DNA of 64,000 nt from Monoraphidium neglectum (lineage: Eukaryota > Chlorophyta > Chlorophyceae > Sphaeropleales > Selenastraceae): positions 11,118-75,117 of the forward strand of contig NW_014013622.1 of assembly GCF_000611645.1 (NCBI RefSeq). The letters run 5' to 3'. This document shows, one piece after another, positions 12,380 through 24,367 of the stretch. Both the position numbers and the translations under genes were made by a program. The first letter of the stretch is position 1, and every line of letters starts with the position of its first letter. The notes beneath the pieces were generated by a model. It saw only the letters and a program-made list of their open reading frames with translations, was not told where the DNA came from and made no database searches.

Positions 12380-14076
12380 TCACATCAGGCCCATGGGATT
12401 GCCGCGCAGCTGCACAAACGCCTTGTGCACATCAGCACGCCACGCCAGGATGGGGTCAAGAATGAGGATGGGGGCAAACTTGTCCAGGACCAGCGGCAGC
12501 CACCTGCTTCCAAACATAGTCATACGGAGGAGCATGGCTCTGAGGTGCTACGCATCATCGATTGGCCACACCGATGGGTGCGGTGTGTGAGAGAGCCAGC
12601 GCATCGTGTCATCATGCGGCCAAGCGGCCAGAGCAGCAGCCAGCCAGCAGCACCAGCAGCAGCAAGCAGTGACGCGCGCAGGGACGCCCACCCGCTGGTC
12701 AAGCTGTTAGTCCAGAACGCCGGCGGCCGCGGATGCAGTGCCATGTCGCAGAAGCCGCGCGCGAATCCCGCCGTCGTCGCCGCACCCGCGCCCTCGTTTT
12801 CAAACAGGTCTCCTGCGATGTGACGGGCGCAGGGGCCCCAGGCACCCTTGGGATCCAGCTGGTTCAGGCCGCCGTGGGCTCCGCTGGCCGATATGTTGGA
12901 CCGCACCCAGCCTGGGGCGCAGTAGATGGCACGGACGCCGCTGCCGTACAGCTCGCGCCGCAGCGCGTCGGTGAGGCCTCGGACGGCGCGCTTCGAGCCG
13001 CTGTAGACCCCTGGATGGAGTGCACAGCATCACAAGTGCACAGCACCACAAGTGCAGCGCAGACGGTACTGGCTCGAATTAGGATCACATGCCTTCCAAA
13101 TTGTGTTCTGAAGCACACTGCACGCAATTGGCGCTGGGTTTTCAGCCGACGCAGCAGCTGGAACGGCGACAGGGGGCATTTCGGGTGTCGAGCCCCACCT
13201 GTAAAGGGGAGAGTGATCAAGCCCAGCGCGCTGCCGATGTTGATGACAGTGCCGCTGCGCCGCTGGATCATGTGAGGGACCACAGCCTGCGCGGTGGCCG
13301 GCTCGGCGAGGCCCGGCACGCGCCCTTGGCTGTGCACGTCAAGCCAAGCTGTAGATTGACAGCGACGCAGGGCCCCACGTACGCCCCAATTCGAAAGCAG
13401 GTGGAAATTGTGTTTCCGTCGGAGTAGCCCTGGCCGGACCAGCCCCCTCTACCAACTGCATTCCTGCTGCTACCATGCATGCAACACAGCTGCGTCGGCC
13501 GGATGCGCGCCCCACCTGGCACATCGCCATCGTCCCAAACACGTTGACATCAAAGACCCGTTTTGCCTCAGCGATATTGTAATCGCAGACCGGCCCTCGC
13601 CCGCCCAGGCCCGCGTTGTTGACTAAAACGTCGATGCGCCCCGCCGCCTGCAGCACCTGCTCGGTCGCCGCAAAGACCGATTTGGAATCCGTCACATCCA
13701 GCTGCAGTAGTTCGCAGCCGAGCTCAGCCAGGCCCTCCATTGCGGCAACCCGGCGTGCGGATGCAAAGACGCGGCAGCCGCGCCTTGCGAATTCTGCAGC
13801 AAGCGCATGGCCGATGCCGCCTGCAAAGCCACGCGTGGGGAGCGGGGCGTGCCGACTCGTCCGTGCAGGTCGTTTCAGTTGAGTCGCCGCCTGGACACGT
13901 CAGGGGCCAGATTGCGGGCGCAGCATGCGGCATGCGGCAGTGCAGCTTGTCGGGGTGTCAAGGGCGGTTGGTAGCGCTGTGCCAGTCCCTGAGCCAAAAA
14001 TTTGCCATGGGGGCGCAACCAACCAAGGCGCACCAGTGGTGCAGCCGGTGACCAGGACAACCTTGCGGACGTCCAT
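12380..14076 (-). CDS. Short-chain dehydrogenase/reductase, AYR1-like
   Basis: NAD(P)H-dependent oxidoreductase with a Rossmann fold. Five exons: 14076-14034, 13820-13516, 13286-13199, 13010-12572 and 12503-12380, giving 332 residues in perfect phase. Motifs are TGCTTGGIG (10-18, cofactor loop), LDVTDSKSV, VLVNNAGLGG and VFDVNVFG, with the catalytic triad Ser135 (VINIGS), Tyr148 and Lys152 (VYSGSK) and then IYCAPGWVRSNI. The pattern fits 1-acyldihydroxyacetone-phosphate reductases (yeast AYR1) and related classical SDRs; 17-beta-HSD-like or ketoacyl-reductase activity cannot be excluded. The C-terminal part carries a hydrophobic stretch (GWLLLW) and a last exon WLPLVLDKFAPILILDPILA, suggesting membrane or lipid-droplet association. 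It is divergently transcribed from a ketoacyl-CoA synthase, which agrees with a lipid role. The last exon was added because the CG|G join restores frame and reads as real protein. Confidence 0.88.
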
Positions 14077-14553
14077 TGGCCCTGCTGTTTCATGTGGCCT
14101 CGTGCAATACGTGAGTTTCTCAAGCTCGCAGAAAATAACTGATGAAGTCAGTTGTGTGCACGCGGACAACAAGAGGCTTGGTGGCGAGGCGGCACTCGAT
14201 GGAGTGGCAATTGCCAAGGTGGTGAGGTCATCGCTGCACTGCTGCACCATGCGCACACCATGCATGCACATGCATTGCGACATAATTCAAAGCGGATATT
14301 TCTGCATCTGCAGACCGCACACAGTGGGACTGATACAAGGGTGGGGCTGGCGCTGCGGCAAGAAAAACAGGGTGACAACTGCTCACTCAAAACGCATAGC
14401 GCGACAGGCCAAGTGCCCCACCCCATAACCGCCAAATACATGCATGGCCAGGACCATAAAACACTAATAAGCACAAATTAGCTGCGCGCTAAGTGTATGC
14501 TTTGAGCCAGTGCGTTCTAGATCTGCACATAAGAATCAGCGACAAGCAAAGTC
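14077..14553. promoter_or_regulatory. Shared divergent promoter region of AYR1-like and KCS genes
   Basis: About 480 bases separate the two divergent start codons. Both promoters must lie here, and probably one or more missing 5' exons of the KCS gene. No TATA box or operator stands out. Confidence 0.45.
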
Positions 14554-17500
14554 ATGGTTCTATTGGTCGACTTCAGCGTGTTCGCGCCCACAGGTACCGC
14601 GCGGCTGGAGGCCCTTCAGATCTCAGCATGGCTTGCATGCATTCGTTTTTCTTGCCAGCGTCACTGCTGCTGCCTCCATCCGGCCAGCGCTTTCCCTGCA
14701 TGCCGCCCTTGCGATGTTGAGCCTGCTTCTATTCATTTCATTACATGGTCCCTTATGTGCCGCTATTGATTGGTTGCCTTGACGCGTCAAGACCGTGCAC
14801 CCCTGCACGACTCTGACAAGCCGCTCTGTGGCGGCGGCCGCTCTGCCTGCGCCGCACCCACAGATGACCTCAGAGTTGACTGGCAGTGGCACCGTGAAAA
14901 CAGCCTGGAAGTGTGGCAGGTATGTGCCCACGCTGCTGCAGCCGCTTTCGTCTGCTGGCGGCGCAGTGCGGTGCCCAGCTGATCTCCCCGCCGCCAATGC
15001 TGTTGCTGCAGAGGTATGGGGCGACGCCCGAAAAGATCGCCTTCTGCGACCGCATCTACCGCGCCAGCGGCATCGCCGACCGCGCCTGCCTGCCGCCATG
15101 GCTGCAGCCGGTGCCCGGCAGCCGGCCCATGACCGACCTGGTCCACTCCAACCGGGAGGCGCGCATGGTGCAGGGCCAGTGCGTTGCGGAGCTGCTGCGC
15201 AAGACAGGTGGGCTCGTGCGCCCGTACAACTGCGTGGCAAATAGTACATAAAAAAAACCTAGTACGCTGGCTTGTGGCTGCGGATTGCCGACACGCGAGT
15301 GCGTCGTAATGAGGTTTGCCAGCCAGCAGTACCTGCCTCGACACGTCGGAAGCTGCGGACTTGCTTCCAGTGCAATCCTCGGCTTGAGTGATTGTTGCAA
15401 CAACACCGTCCTCACGAACACCACCTTGCTGCGTCCAGCCCTCTCCCCCAGAGCGCCAATGCCCCAACTCACCCATGCAGGCCTGGAACCCCGCCAAATC
15501 GACATCCTCGTCACGAACTGCAGCATCTACTGCCCCACGCCCTCCATGGCCGCCATGCTGGTCAACACCTTTGGCATGCGGGATGACATCCAGGCATACC
15601 ACTTGGTGGGCCGCTTACGTGGGCATCGCCTCCCCAGCCCCGCTGCCCCCTGCATGGATGCCGAAAGTGCCGTCGAATTTGGCCCCACAGCTGCTGTCCT
15701 TGGCCAGATACGTGCGGATCCACGGGTGTCCTAATGACGTCAGCCTTGTGCCTGCAGGGCGGCATGGGGTGCTCCATGGGAGTCGTGGGGATCAACCTGG
15801 TCAGGGACCTGCTCGCGGTGAGGGACCGCACGCGCACCATCATAGAAAAGGCCAGCAGACAGCCGTGATGCCGCGTCAAGAAATCGCTTGCTCTCGTGCA
15901 CGCCGAGGCCGCATGAAGTCATGGCGTGCGTTCTCGTCGCATCCGGGCTGCGGAGCGACGCCTGCAGCTACGTGGGGTAGACGCCCGCCATCCAACCAGA
16001 CCGGACCAGGCCGGCCCCATGTCCACCCTGGTTGCGCCCTCGTAGGCCCACCCCAACAAGATCGCGCTGTTTGTTTCCAACGAGGTCGTCACGGCGGGCT
16101 TTTACCTGGGGGACCGGAAGGAGGCGCTCATCACCAACAGCCTCTTCCGCATGGGCGGGTCGGCCGCCATCCTCACCAACAAGTGAGTCGGTCCTACGGG
16201 CGCCAAGGCCTGCACGCCCCAACGCCTGGATTGCCAGCAGCACCCCTGGCCTGCTTTCAGGTCCTGTCGCGGAACCGGAAATGAATGAAGCCGCAGCCCG
16301 TGCGGGCATGTTGCCGGGGTCGGTTTGCGCAGCTGATTGTGCAGGACGATTAGCTATGCTCCCTGTGCGCTCGACCCTGCCATGCCCAAGGCCCAGCTGG
16401 CGGCTGCGCGCCAAGTACCGGCTGGAGCACGCCAACCGCGTCCACACGGGCCGCTACCCGCGCTCTTTTGGGTGCGAGCTGGGTGTGGGTCTGCGCCCTC
16501 GCTCTTGGACAGGGGCTCTACCGCTTGTTGCTGCGGGTGCGCCTTGCGCATACCGCGGCATCGCGCAACAACGACAGCAGGCACCTGCATGCAGGCTGCG
16601 TGGCTCCCCAAGTGTGAACGTGCCCGCGGTTGCCATCGTCGCACGCACCGAGGCCGTATCCGCCCCGCGTGCCATCGAACCCAGCGCCCTCAACTGGGAG
16701 CCTGACGAGCAGGGCGTCAACGGCATGGTGATCACCAAGGTGCGCGCGTCAGGTCGAGAGCCCCTCAAGTAGGTGGCTCCCAGGCAGCCCTGCTGGCAGC
16801 TAATGTCCGGCGGCATGAGAAAGCCTCGGCCGAGGGTGCAAGCGCGCAAGACAGGGTGCGGGTGCCGCCACAGCAGTGACGGGCATGCCAGCGCCGCCCC
16901 TAATGTCGCGCTGACCGACCCTCCGCCAGGACCTGCCCAGCGAGGCGGCGCTGGCGCTGCACAAGGCCATCAGTCGGGTGGCGCCGCGCATAATGCCGTG
17001 GCGGCAATACGCGGAGGCCGCGCTGCACTACGGCAGGGGCCTGCTGGCGGCCGCCATGTGAGCGCGGGCTGGCGGGCTGGGCAGGGATTCTTTCTCATAC
17101 CGGTGTACCAGTGAGATGCGTTGCTGACGAGGATAGCGTTACGGCTGCCGCAGGCTCCCAACAGCCACACGGTGGACGGTGCACGGTAGCAAAGGGCACT
17201 CTGCGGGGCTGCTTTCTGGGGCGACCTTTCACCCTGCCCTTAGCAATGCGCAACACTGCAGGGGCGGGCCGCGCCCGCCTCAGTGGCAGCCGGACTTCAC
17301 GCGGTGTGCCGACAAGTTCCTCATCCACGCGGGTGGGTCTTGGGAAGCTGCCTTCACGTCTTTTTTGCACCTTCTGGCCAGCTTCGCCATCCAGGCGCTG
17401 CGACCGCCCCATCCCCAAACGCCGTCGCACGCACAGTTGCTGCCGCCCGGCCCCTCCCAATCCCCACGGCCGCGGCGGCAATCCCCGCACGCGCGCGGCG

Positions 17501-18068
17501 CCGCAGGCGGCTACGCGATCCTGCAGGCCGTGAAGAAGGGGCTCAGGCTGCCGGCGGACAAGATGATGCCGTCTTTTGTAAGCCTGAGGGACTACGGCAA
17601 CACCAGCAGCTCGTCCACCTGGTGGGGCTCGAGTCACAACCCCCGAGTGTGTGTGTGGGCTCGTGTGTGTGTGTGTGCGTGTGTGTGTGCTCGTGTGTGT
17701 GTGTGTGTGTGTTGTGGCTGGGGCTGCTGCTGCTGGTGCGGGGCCAGACGTGGAAGGCGCGGCGGGGGCTTGACGGTCCGGCCTGAGGCCGGCTGCCAGT
17801 GCCGGCTGCGGCGTTGCAAGGGCCCAGGGAAGGTTGGCGCGCGGCTGTTTGGTCAAGCGTGGTGCTGCTCGCGGCGCCGCGACCGCGCGGCGACGGCCGC
17901 CCAGCAAGCAGCCCCCCTCCCCCTGTCCGCGTGCGGCACACGGCGTCGCACGCCCGGGAAGATATGATCGCTGGCACCCGCTGCCCCTCAGGTACACCTG
18001 GGCCTACATCGAGTCTTGCGAGGGCATGAAGGCCGGGGACCGAGTCATGCAGGTGCCCCGGGGGCCTG

Positions 18069-18120
<52 letters not shown>

Positions 18121-18868
18121 GTGTGTGTGTGTGTGTGGGGAGGGGGGGTGGAGGGCAGGCGCTCCGCAGTGGACGGCACGCTCGCAAGCCGCTGCCGCAC
18201 ATGCAATGCGTCGGCGCGCGCAATCGTGGTCCCGCTCCCCGCGTGCCCAGCGCCCATGCGCCCTGCTTCCGTCCCCCACGCGCCTGTTGCGGCGGCCACA
18301 GGTCGGCGTCGGCGGCGGGATGAAGGCGGGCGTCGCGGTCTGGCGGGCGCTGCGCTCCTTCGGCGACGCCCACCCGGCCTGGGACCACCTTGGGGGCCGC
18401 CCCCAGGCCGAGAGCGACCTGCCGCGGCCCATCACGGTCGCGTACAAGTCTGTGTACGACAAAGCTGCCGCCGAGAAGGCGCGCGCGGCGCTGGAGGGGC
18501 GGGCGGCGGGGGGCGCGGGGGTTGAGGCGCCACGGAACGAGGGCGGGGGCGGGGCCGATGGCAGCGGCGGCGGCGGCGAGAGGGGGCGCGTCAGCTTTGA
18601 TCCGGCGACGGAGCCAAGAACCCTGGACGTGCGCAGCTGGGAGACGATTGGGCAGTATGACTTGAAAGAGTGGTATATGGCGCCCCCTGGCCAGCCGCTG
18701 GCCAGTGAGGCGGCAGTGGGTGTCGGCAACGACATTGCAAGGGCGACCAGCAGCGGGGACGGCATGGCGGCGCCGGGGGCGGCGGGAGGGGTGGCAGCTG
18801 GGCCGGCGGTCAAGCCGCAGGGGATGGGGGCCGTGGTGAGAGTGGACGTGCTCGCCGTCGCTGAATAG
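14554..18868 (+). CDS. KCS: 3-ketoacyl-CoA synthase (FAE1/KCS type), 5' end uncertain
   Basis: Condensing enzyme of very-long-chain fatty-acid elongation: malonyl-CoA plus acyl-CoA to 3-ketoacyl-CoA at the ER. Thirteen exons: 14554-14593, 14864-14919, 15012-15207, 15481-15605, 15758-15817, 16046-16182, 16391-16471, 16685-16739, 16930-17057, 17262-17332, 17507-17621, 17992-18052 and 18302-18868 (563 residues). Motifs are LLVDFSVFAP, ILVTNCSIYCPTPS, GGMGCSMGV (Cys144), LIHAGG (His315) and DYGNTSSSS (Asn348). The Cys-His-Asn spacing of 171 and 33 nearly equals FAE1 (C223/H391/N424). It also shows that about 80 N-terminal residues, where KCS has its two membrane spans, are missing, so an upstream exon is likely. 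After the last core motif (VAVWRALR) there is an extra tail of about 170 residues, partly Gly/Ala-rich, with no counterpart in plant KCS. The gene ends in TAG. Confidence 0.93.
17646..17713 (+). repeat. Interrupted GT microsatellite in KCS intron 11
   Basis: A TG-rich run of about 68 bases with a few interruptions, starting shortly after the donor site of the intron that follows the GNTSSSS exon. Confidence 0.9.
18070..18137 (+). repeat. GT microsatellite in KCS intron 12
   Basis: An almost pure (GT)n run of about 68 bases in the next intron, so the 61-base exon 12 is flanked on both sides by GT tracts. Confidence 0.92.
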
Positions 18869-19935
18869 ACAGACAGCACATGGTGTGGGATTCACAAGCC
18901 TATCTCGGCTGCATTGCATTTGAGCGGTGGTGCTGGGGGCGAGGTCCCGCTGCTTTTTCTGCGACTGCTTTCTTGGCACTTTCGAACGCCGCGTCCATTC
19001 AGGGGCTTTCTGCAAGGTTGTCGCTCGTTCATATGCTGCTGAACCACCTTGCCATGAGAATGACAACCCCCTCACCTTCCCTATCAGGGATGCTTCCTGC
19101 AGGCCCATGCACTTGGGTGTGTGTTTGCGGCGGTTTATTGGCAACCAATGAATTAGTCAATAACAGCAGCAATTTCGTTTCCCTTTTCACCGGCCTAGCA
19201 ATAGGCCCGGCAAACATCAACAGCGACGCAAGCATGCTAGGTGCAACATCTTCAACGCACCGCTTTTGGATCCTCTTGTCACACCCAATGTCTTACCCAT
19301 CAATCAACAGACCCATGCATCACATGGATTAATGAGTGTTTACATGCCGCTTCAGGCCCCCTTTGATACTTTTGCGCAATCGTAGAATTTGGCATTGCAC
19401 CTTGCTGGTCGGGCACAATCTTGGCATGCAAGACGCACGAGAGGGTGCGGGCTTGTAAGCTGCTCAACAGGAGAGAGGCAATATCACAGGCAAATCAACT
19501 TCTCAAAATCAACAGTAGCACGGACTGATGGGGCTTGGGGGGCTGCTGACGGTGTCTTGGCTCCCTGTTCGACCACTAGCACTTCAGTGCTGTGCGTGCT
19601 GCAGCGCCTGTTCGGCTCCGGCAGAGAAACAGCTTCAGGCCAATGATCTCGACAGCAATTTCCACATTCATGCCGTCCTGTAGCCCAGCTGATCCCGAAA
19701 ACTGTGCGTGTAAGACAGCGGGGCAGACTTTGCGGGACCCAACATCGATGATCTGAGGCCTTTTCGGATGCTCAGGCGAATGACGCGGAATCACAGCCTA
19801 GAGCAGGCTCCAGATACCCCGGCGCCCCCGCGGTCCTGGCACTCGGCAAGTGTCTACCCTCTCTGCACCTGCTACTCTTTGAGCAGTCCCAACGCAGGGC
19901 GATAGGCAACTGACGCGTCGTTTGCACCCTCGCAG
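18869..19935. other. Intergenic stretch after KCS
   Basis: KCS 3' UTR and the 5' flank of the CCR4-type gene. A TGTAA motif at 19454-19458 is a candidate KCS poly(A) signal. The first exon of the CCR4-type gene should lie in or before this stretch but I could not place it. Confidence 0.4.
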
Positions 19936-22900
19936 AAGGCAACTCATGGTGGCGCAGCGAGCGCAACTGCGCCGCGCAATGCGACTGGCGGCGCCGCTGC
20001 TCGTGAGGGCATCAGCGGGAGGAGGCCGCGTTTCTCCGTCGCGTCTTACAACATCTTGGCAGGTGCGCATGCAGCATCAGTCACACCATCACCCCCTCTG
20101 AGGATTTGGGGGTCGCCAACGGCAGCTGCACCGACCGTGCCCTCGACTGGAGTCGCGACCCCCAACACCCCCAACCGCCCCCCTACCATCGCGCGCCACA
20201 CGCGCCCCATGCAGACAAGTACGCTACGCAGTACCGCCACTTTTTGTATGCAGAGGTGCCCCACGCCCACCTGGCGTGGCACCACCGCTGCCGCGCCATC
20301 GTGCGGGAGATGGAGGAGCTCAGGCCGGACGTGATCTGCATGCAGGAGGTGCGGTGCACGCGCTGATGTGGCGATGACGTCACTCGCAAGTGGCCATGCG
20401 GAACGCGTCGCCCGCGCCAGCCCCGCGCCCAGCATGCAGCTCTCGCGGCTGGCGGCGCGACACACTGGGATCGCTCCCCTGCGTTGCACGGCATGCGTCG
20501 CCTGGCGCGCCCGCCAGCTTGCGGCCCCAGGGAGCTACCCCCCTTGGTGATGAAGGCACTGCGCCGTCCGATGGACCCAGCACCCAGCGCCGCCCTATGC
20601 GCCCCCATATACAAACTGCATGCTCCTCAGGTCGACCAATACCATGACCTGAAGCGCGAGCTGGAGCCGCTGGGGTGGGCGCCGCCGCGGCAGCGGCTGG
20701 GTGGCAGCCGTAGCCGTGGCTGCGGGGCAGGGCAGGGTAATCGCCGGCAGCAGCAGGGGCCCGGGCAATGGCCACGGACCGCGGGACGCCTTCAGCACCG
20801 CCGCCGCCTGTGCATGTGACTGCGGCTGCCGCCGCTGCTGACCGCGCCGCGCGCGCTTCCTCGTCAACCGGCGCCCCTCCCCCTCGCCAAAACAGGTACG
20901 ACTCGGCATTCGTGCAGCGCAGCGGCGGCCGCCGCGACGGCTGCGCCACGTTCTGGCGCGCCGCGCGGCTGCACGCCACGCACGTGCGAAGGCTGCGTTT
21001 CCACGAGTACGACCTTTCAGACAATGTGGCCCTGCTGGTGGCGCTGCAGCCGCTGCATCTGGATCGTGGGGGCGACGGGCCGGGCAGCGGCGGCTGGGAG
21101 GCACCGCGGGCAGAAGTGGCTGACGCGGGGGCGGCGGCCGCGGCGACGCGCGGCCCGGCGGACGGGGCGCGGGCAGCGACCTGGCAGCAGCAGCGCGGGC
21201 CGCGGCCGGACGGGACCGCGGGCGCACCGGCGATCACGCACACGCAACTAAACGGTGGCGGCGCCGTTGCTGGCGGTGGCAGAGAGGGCGCGGCGGACGC
21301 AGATCGTGCCGGTTTCGAGGCGCCCCGCGCCGTGGACGGCAGCGATGACGTCGGCCTGCTCATAGCCAACACCCATGTGAGTTTGGTGGCAGCACGTGGA
21401 TTGGGCGGTTTAGGCTCCTTGGGCATGAGGGCCATGCGTGCAGACCCCTCCTGGCGGCTGACATTGCTTGGGCAGGGCCCACCCGGCGCTGCTCGCGCCG
21501 GGTCGCATGCTCACAACATCGGCGGCGGCATGCCGCGTGCCCTGACTTTTTCTGATCGCTTTGCCCCCCCTTCCGCCAGATCATGTTTTCGCCTGAGCGT
21601 GGGGAGATCAAGCTGGGGCAGGTGCGCACCCTGGTGCAGGCAGCAGCAGACATGGCGAAGACGCTTTCGTCAGAGCAGCAGCAGCAGCAGGAGCAGCAGG
21701 AGGAGCGGCAGCAGCGCCGAGCCTCATTCGAGGCCCGGGCGCTCACCAACAGCAGCGGCGGCGCCAACGGCCCTGCGGCCGCCGTGCGGCGGCAGGCGGC
21801 GCAGGGGCGGCCGCGGCGGCACGGGCTGATACTCTGCGGCGACTTCAACGCACTGCCGGGGTCCCCTGTGTACGATTTTGTGATAAGAGGGCAGCTGGAC
21901 CTGTCGCGCATCAGCCGCCGCAACGTCACTGGGTGCCTCAAGGGCTCCAAGGGCTACAAAACCGCCCAGCAGCAGCTGCGGCGGCGGGGCTCGGGGGCGG
22001 TGCTGGGCGCCGATGGGCAGCAGCAGCGGCAGGAACAGCAGCAGGAGCAGCAGGAGCAACACGACGGGGAGCAGGAGCAGCAGCAGCGGCAAGGCGGCGG
22101 GAAGGAGCAGGCGCGGGACGCGGTCGCCGTGGCGGCCTCGGCGGCGGGGGCGGCCGCACTCGCGGCCAACGGCAGCGGCGACGCGCCGGCCGCGACCTGG
22201 GCTGTCGCCGCCGCGGCCGCCGCGCCCCCGCGGGCCCGCGAGCCCTCAAAAACGTCGCAGCTCCTCGGCCGCGCCGCCAGCGCCGTGGCCGGAGCCGCGG
22301 GCGCACTATTGGAGCGCATGGGCAGCGCGGGCGGCGGCGGCTCAGTCGGCGGCTTCTCGCTGGCTTCCTCCGAGTGGCTGGACGGCATCGCTTTCGGCGC
22401 CGCCACCGGCGCGCAGGTGCACCGCTGGAGCGAGAAGGAGCTGCGGCGCGCGGCAGGCCCAGCGATTGTGCAGGTGGCTAGGCAGCGGCGGTCAATGGAG
22501 AAAGAGCGGGATTACCAGCAGCTCGGCGGCGGCGGCGGTCCGCCGCGCGGCCGGGCCGACCCCTGGGCGGGCGCCGGCGGCGCGCCCGCGACGGCCGGCG
22601 AAGCGGGGGCGCTGGGGGCGGCGGCGACGGCGGCGGCAGCAGCTGTGGCCGCTGTTGCGGCCGTCGGAGCGGACGGCGAGGCGCAGGCAGAGGCGTCTGG
22701 GGACTCGTTCGCGAGGCAGCAGCTGCAGCCGCTGACGATGCGGCACCCCCTGAAGCTGCGGAGCAGCTACCTGGACGTGCTGGGTGGGTGCTGTGCGCTA
22801 CGCACGCGTTGTGGGCCCGCCCTCACAGCGGTCGGGCGGCCGTCAGGCTGCGCATGCAGCGGTGGGGACCTTGCCTGTGCGGTTGGAAGTGCATGCGGGA

Positions 22901-23400
22901 CGCACCGCGTCGACTGCTCCTGCTGCCCCCCCTTGACCCCCCTATCTCGGTGGCCGTCGACTGCGCCAGGCCGTGAGCCCGAGTTCACTTCTAGCCACCT
23001 GAAATTTCACGACACCTGTGAGTGGATGTGATGGCACGCCATGTGGGGGACCGCGCTGGAGCGTCGCTGCCCTTGTGTTGCTGTTGAGAGGGAATGCGCG
23101 GCCGCTCCCTGCGCGTCCGGGCAGAGGGAACGATTGGCCCAGCACCACACGCGCCGTGCCACCGCTCGTGTGTGCAATGGCCTGTGCGCCAGCGCGCCTA
23201 GATTGCGTCGTCATCCTGTGGCGCCTCATGGCGCTTTTGACGTCTTTGGCTTGGTCTTGAAAGACTGAGGGCAAAGCCAGCAGATTCGACTTAGGGTTGG
23301 CGCACCCACATGCCCTGCTCTCGGCCTCACCGCACCCCCTTTTGCCTGTCCAACCCTAGGTGACTTCATTTGGTACTCGGAGCACCTGCTGGGTGGCCCC

Positions 23401-23437
<37 letters not shown>

Positions 23438-23664
23438 CTGCCGCCGCTGCGTCCTCGAGCGACAGCGACTGCGAGGGTGGCCCCGGCGCGGGCCCCTGCC
23501 TGCGCCCCGTGGCCGTGCTGCTGCCGCCCGACGGCCGTCTGCTGCCGCGCGGCCTGCCCTCGCAGCATTTTGGGAGCGACCACCTGTGCATCATGAGCGT
23601 TTTCGAGCTGGCGCAGGGCGGCGCCGCGGAGGGCCGCGACGGGGACACGGGGGGCGGCTGCTAG
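19936..23664 (+). CDS. CCR4-type exonuclease (endonuclease/exonuclease/phosphatase fold), 5' end incomplete
   Basis: Mg-dependent nuclease of the CCR4/nocturnin group, whose members shorten poly(A) tails or cut phosphoester bonds. Exons: 19936-20062, 20215-20348, 20631-20674, 20896-21376, 21580-22783, 22970-23017 and 23360-23664 (TAG), 780 residues in exact phase. Motifs in order are FSVASYNILA, DVICMQE (metal-binding Glu), LGYDSAFVQR, GCATFWR, LLIANTH (catalytic His), MFSPERGEIKLGQV, LCGDFNALPGSPVY (Asp/Asn), DFIWYSEHLL and FGSDHLCIMS (catalytic Asp-His). The whole catalytic set is therefore present. Long Ala/Gly/Gln-rich insertions sit in the fourth and fifth exons, and a poly-Gln run lies after HLLGGP. 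There is no in-frame start in the first visible exon, which begins after a CGCAG acceptor, so at least one 5' exon is missing. It resembles the plant CCR4-like group without leucine-rich repeats. Confidence 0.9.
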
Positions 23665-24367
23665 AGCGCCACGTCGCGCACATCCTTGCAGGGTGGCTGA
23701 GGGAAACCGGGTTGAGCCATCCCATCTGCGCAGGTTTTTGAGCAGGTCAATGTCCCATTTGTGGTTGTTCAGCATCCTCGGCGCTGTTTGTTCCCTGGGC
23801 TGCCGGCAAATGTTATGCAAATGTCTCAGTTGCTTGCTGTGCTGGCGCACGGTTGACTTGTAAGGTGGTTCGTCCCTGCCTGTGTGTTTTTCCCACCCGC
23901 TGATCATCCGCTGCCATCCTGGCGGCTGCACGGCGCTGGCCCCTTCTCCATTGCTGCAACGCAACCCTGCACATGCCCAACATCTCTTCACGGCGTCAGG
24001 GCGCATTGGTGTGCCCCTGCTGTCGTCCCTGCATCGAGCCTTGCCTTCAGTAACAGGATTATATGGTTTCAAATCACTCGCACATGTGTCGTAAGCCGTA
24101 CGTAAGCCGTACGAATTCATTTGCACTCTGCTGCACGGAACCGCAAACGGCAAGCTCAGGCAGCAGGCGCTCAGTGGCTCAACTCGCAGCGGCAGCCGAG
24201 CGGGCACCGCCTGGCCGCAGGCAGCTGCGCGTCCAGAGGCTTCCCAGGGGTCCTCCCGCACCTTCATGATGGTAAACATGACCTCGCCGCTGCCACCAGT
24301 CAGCGCGGCGATACATGCGACAGCACAAACAAGGCTTCAAAAGCGCAGGCGCACGAGCGCGCGGAGC
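23665..24367. other. Convergent intergenic stretch between the CCR4-type gene and BCS1
   Basis: This holds both 3' UTRs. A TGTAA motif at 23859-23863, about 195 bases after the CCR4-type stop, is a plausible green-algal poly(A) signal. No gene is seen. Confidence 0.45.

Noticed and set aside
12520..12571. Stop at 12520 as the natural end of the SDR
   Set aside because: Using the donor at 12571 adds a last exon that keeps phase and codes a convincing hydrophobic C terminus, while the read-through end (SMMRSTSEPCSSV) looks like intron.
18070..18137. GT run as a telomeric or satellite sequence
   Set aside because: It is a plain dinucleotide inside an intron with coding exons on both sides; it lacks the plant-type TTTAGGG unit.
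17543..19144. A 533-codon minus-strand open frame across the KCS 3' exons
   Set aside because: High GC makes antisense frames long by chance; it consists of His/Thr text from the GT tracts and antisense of a well-supported KCS, with no domain of its own.
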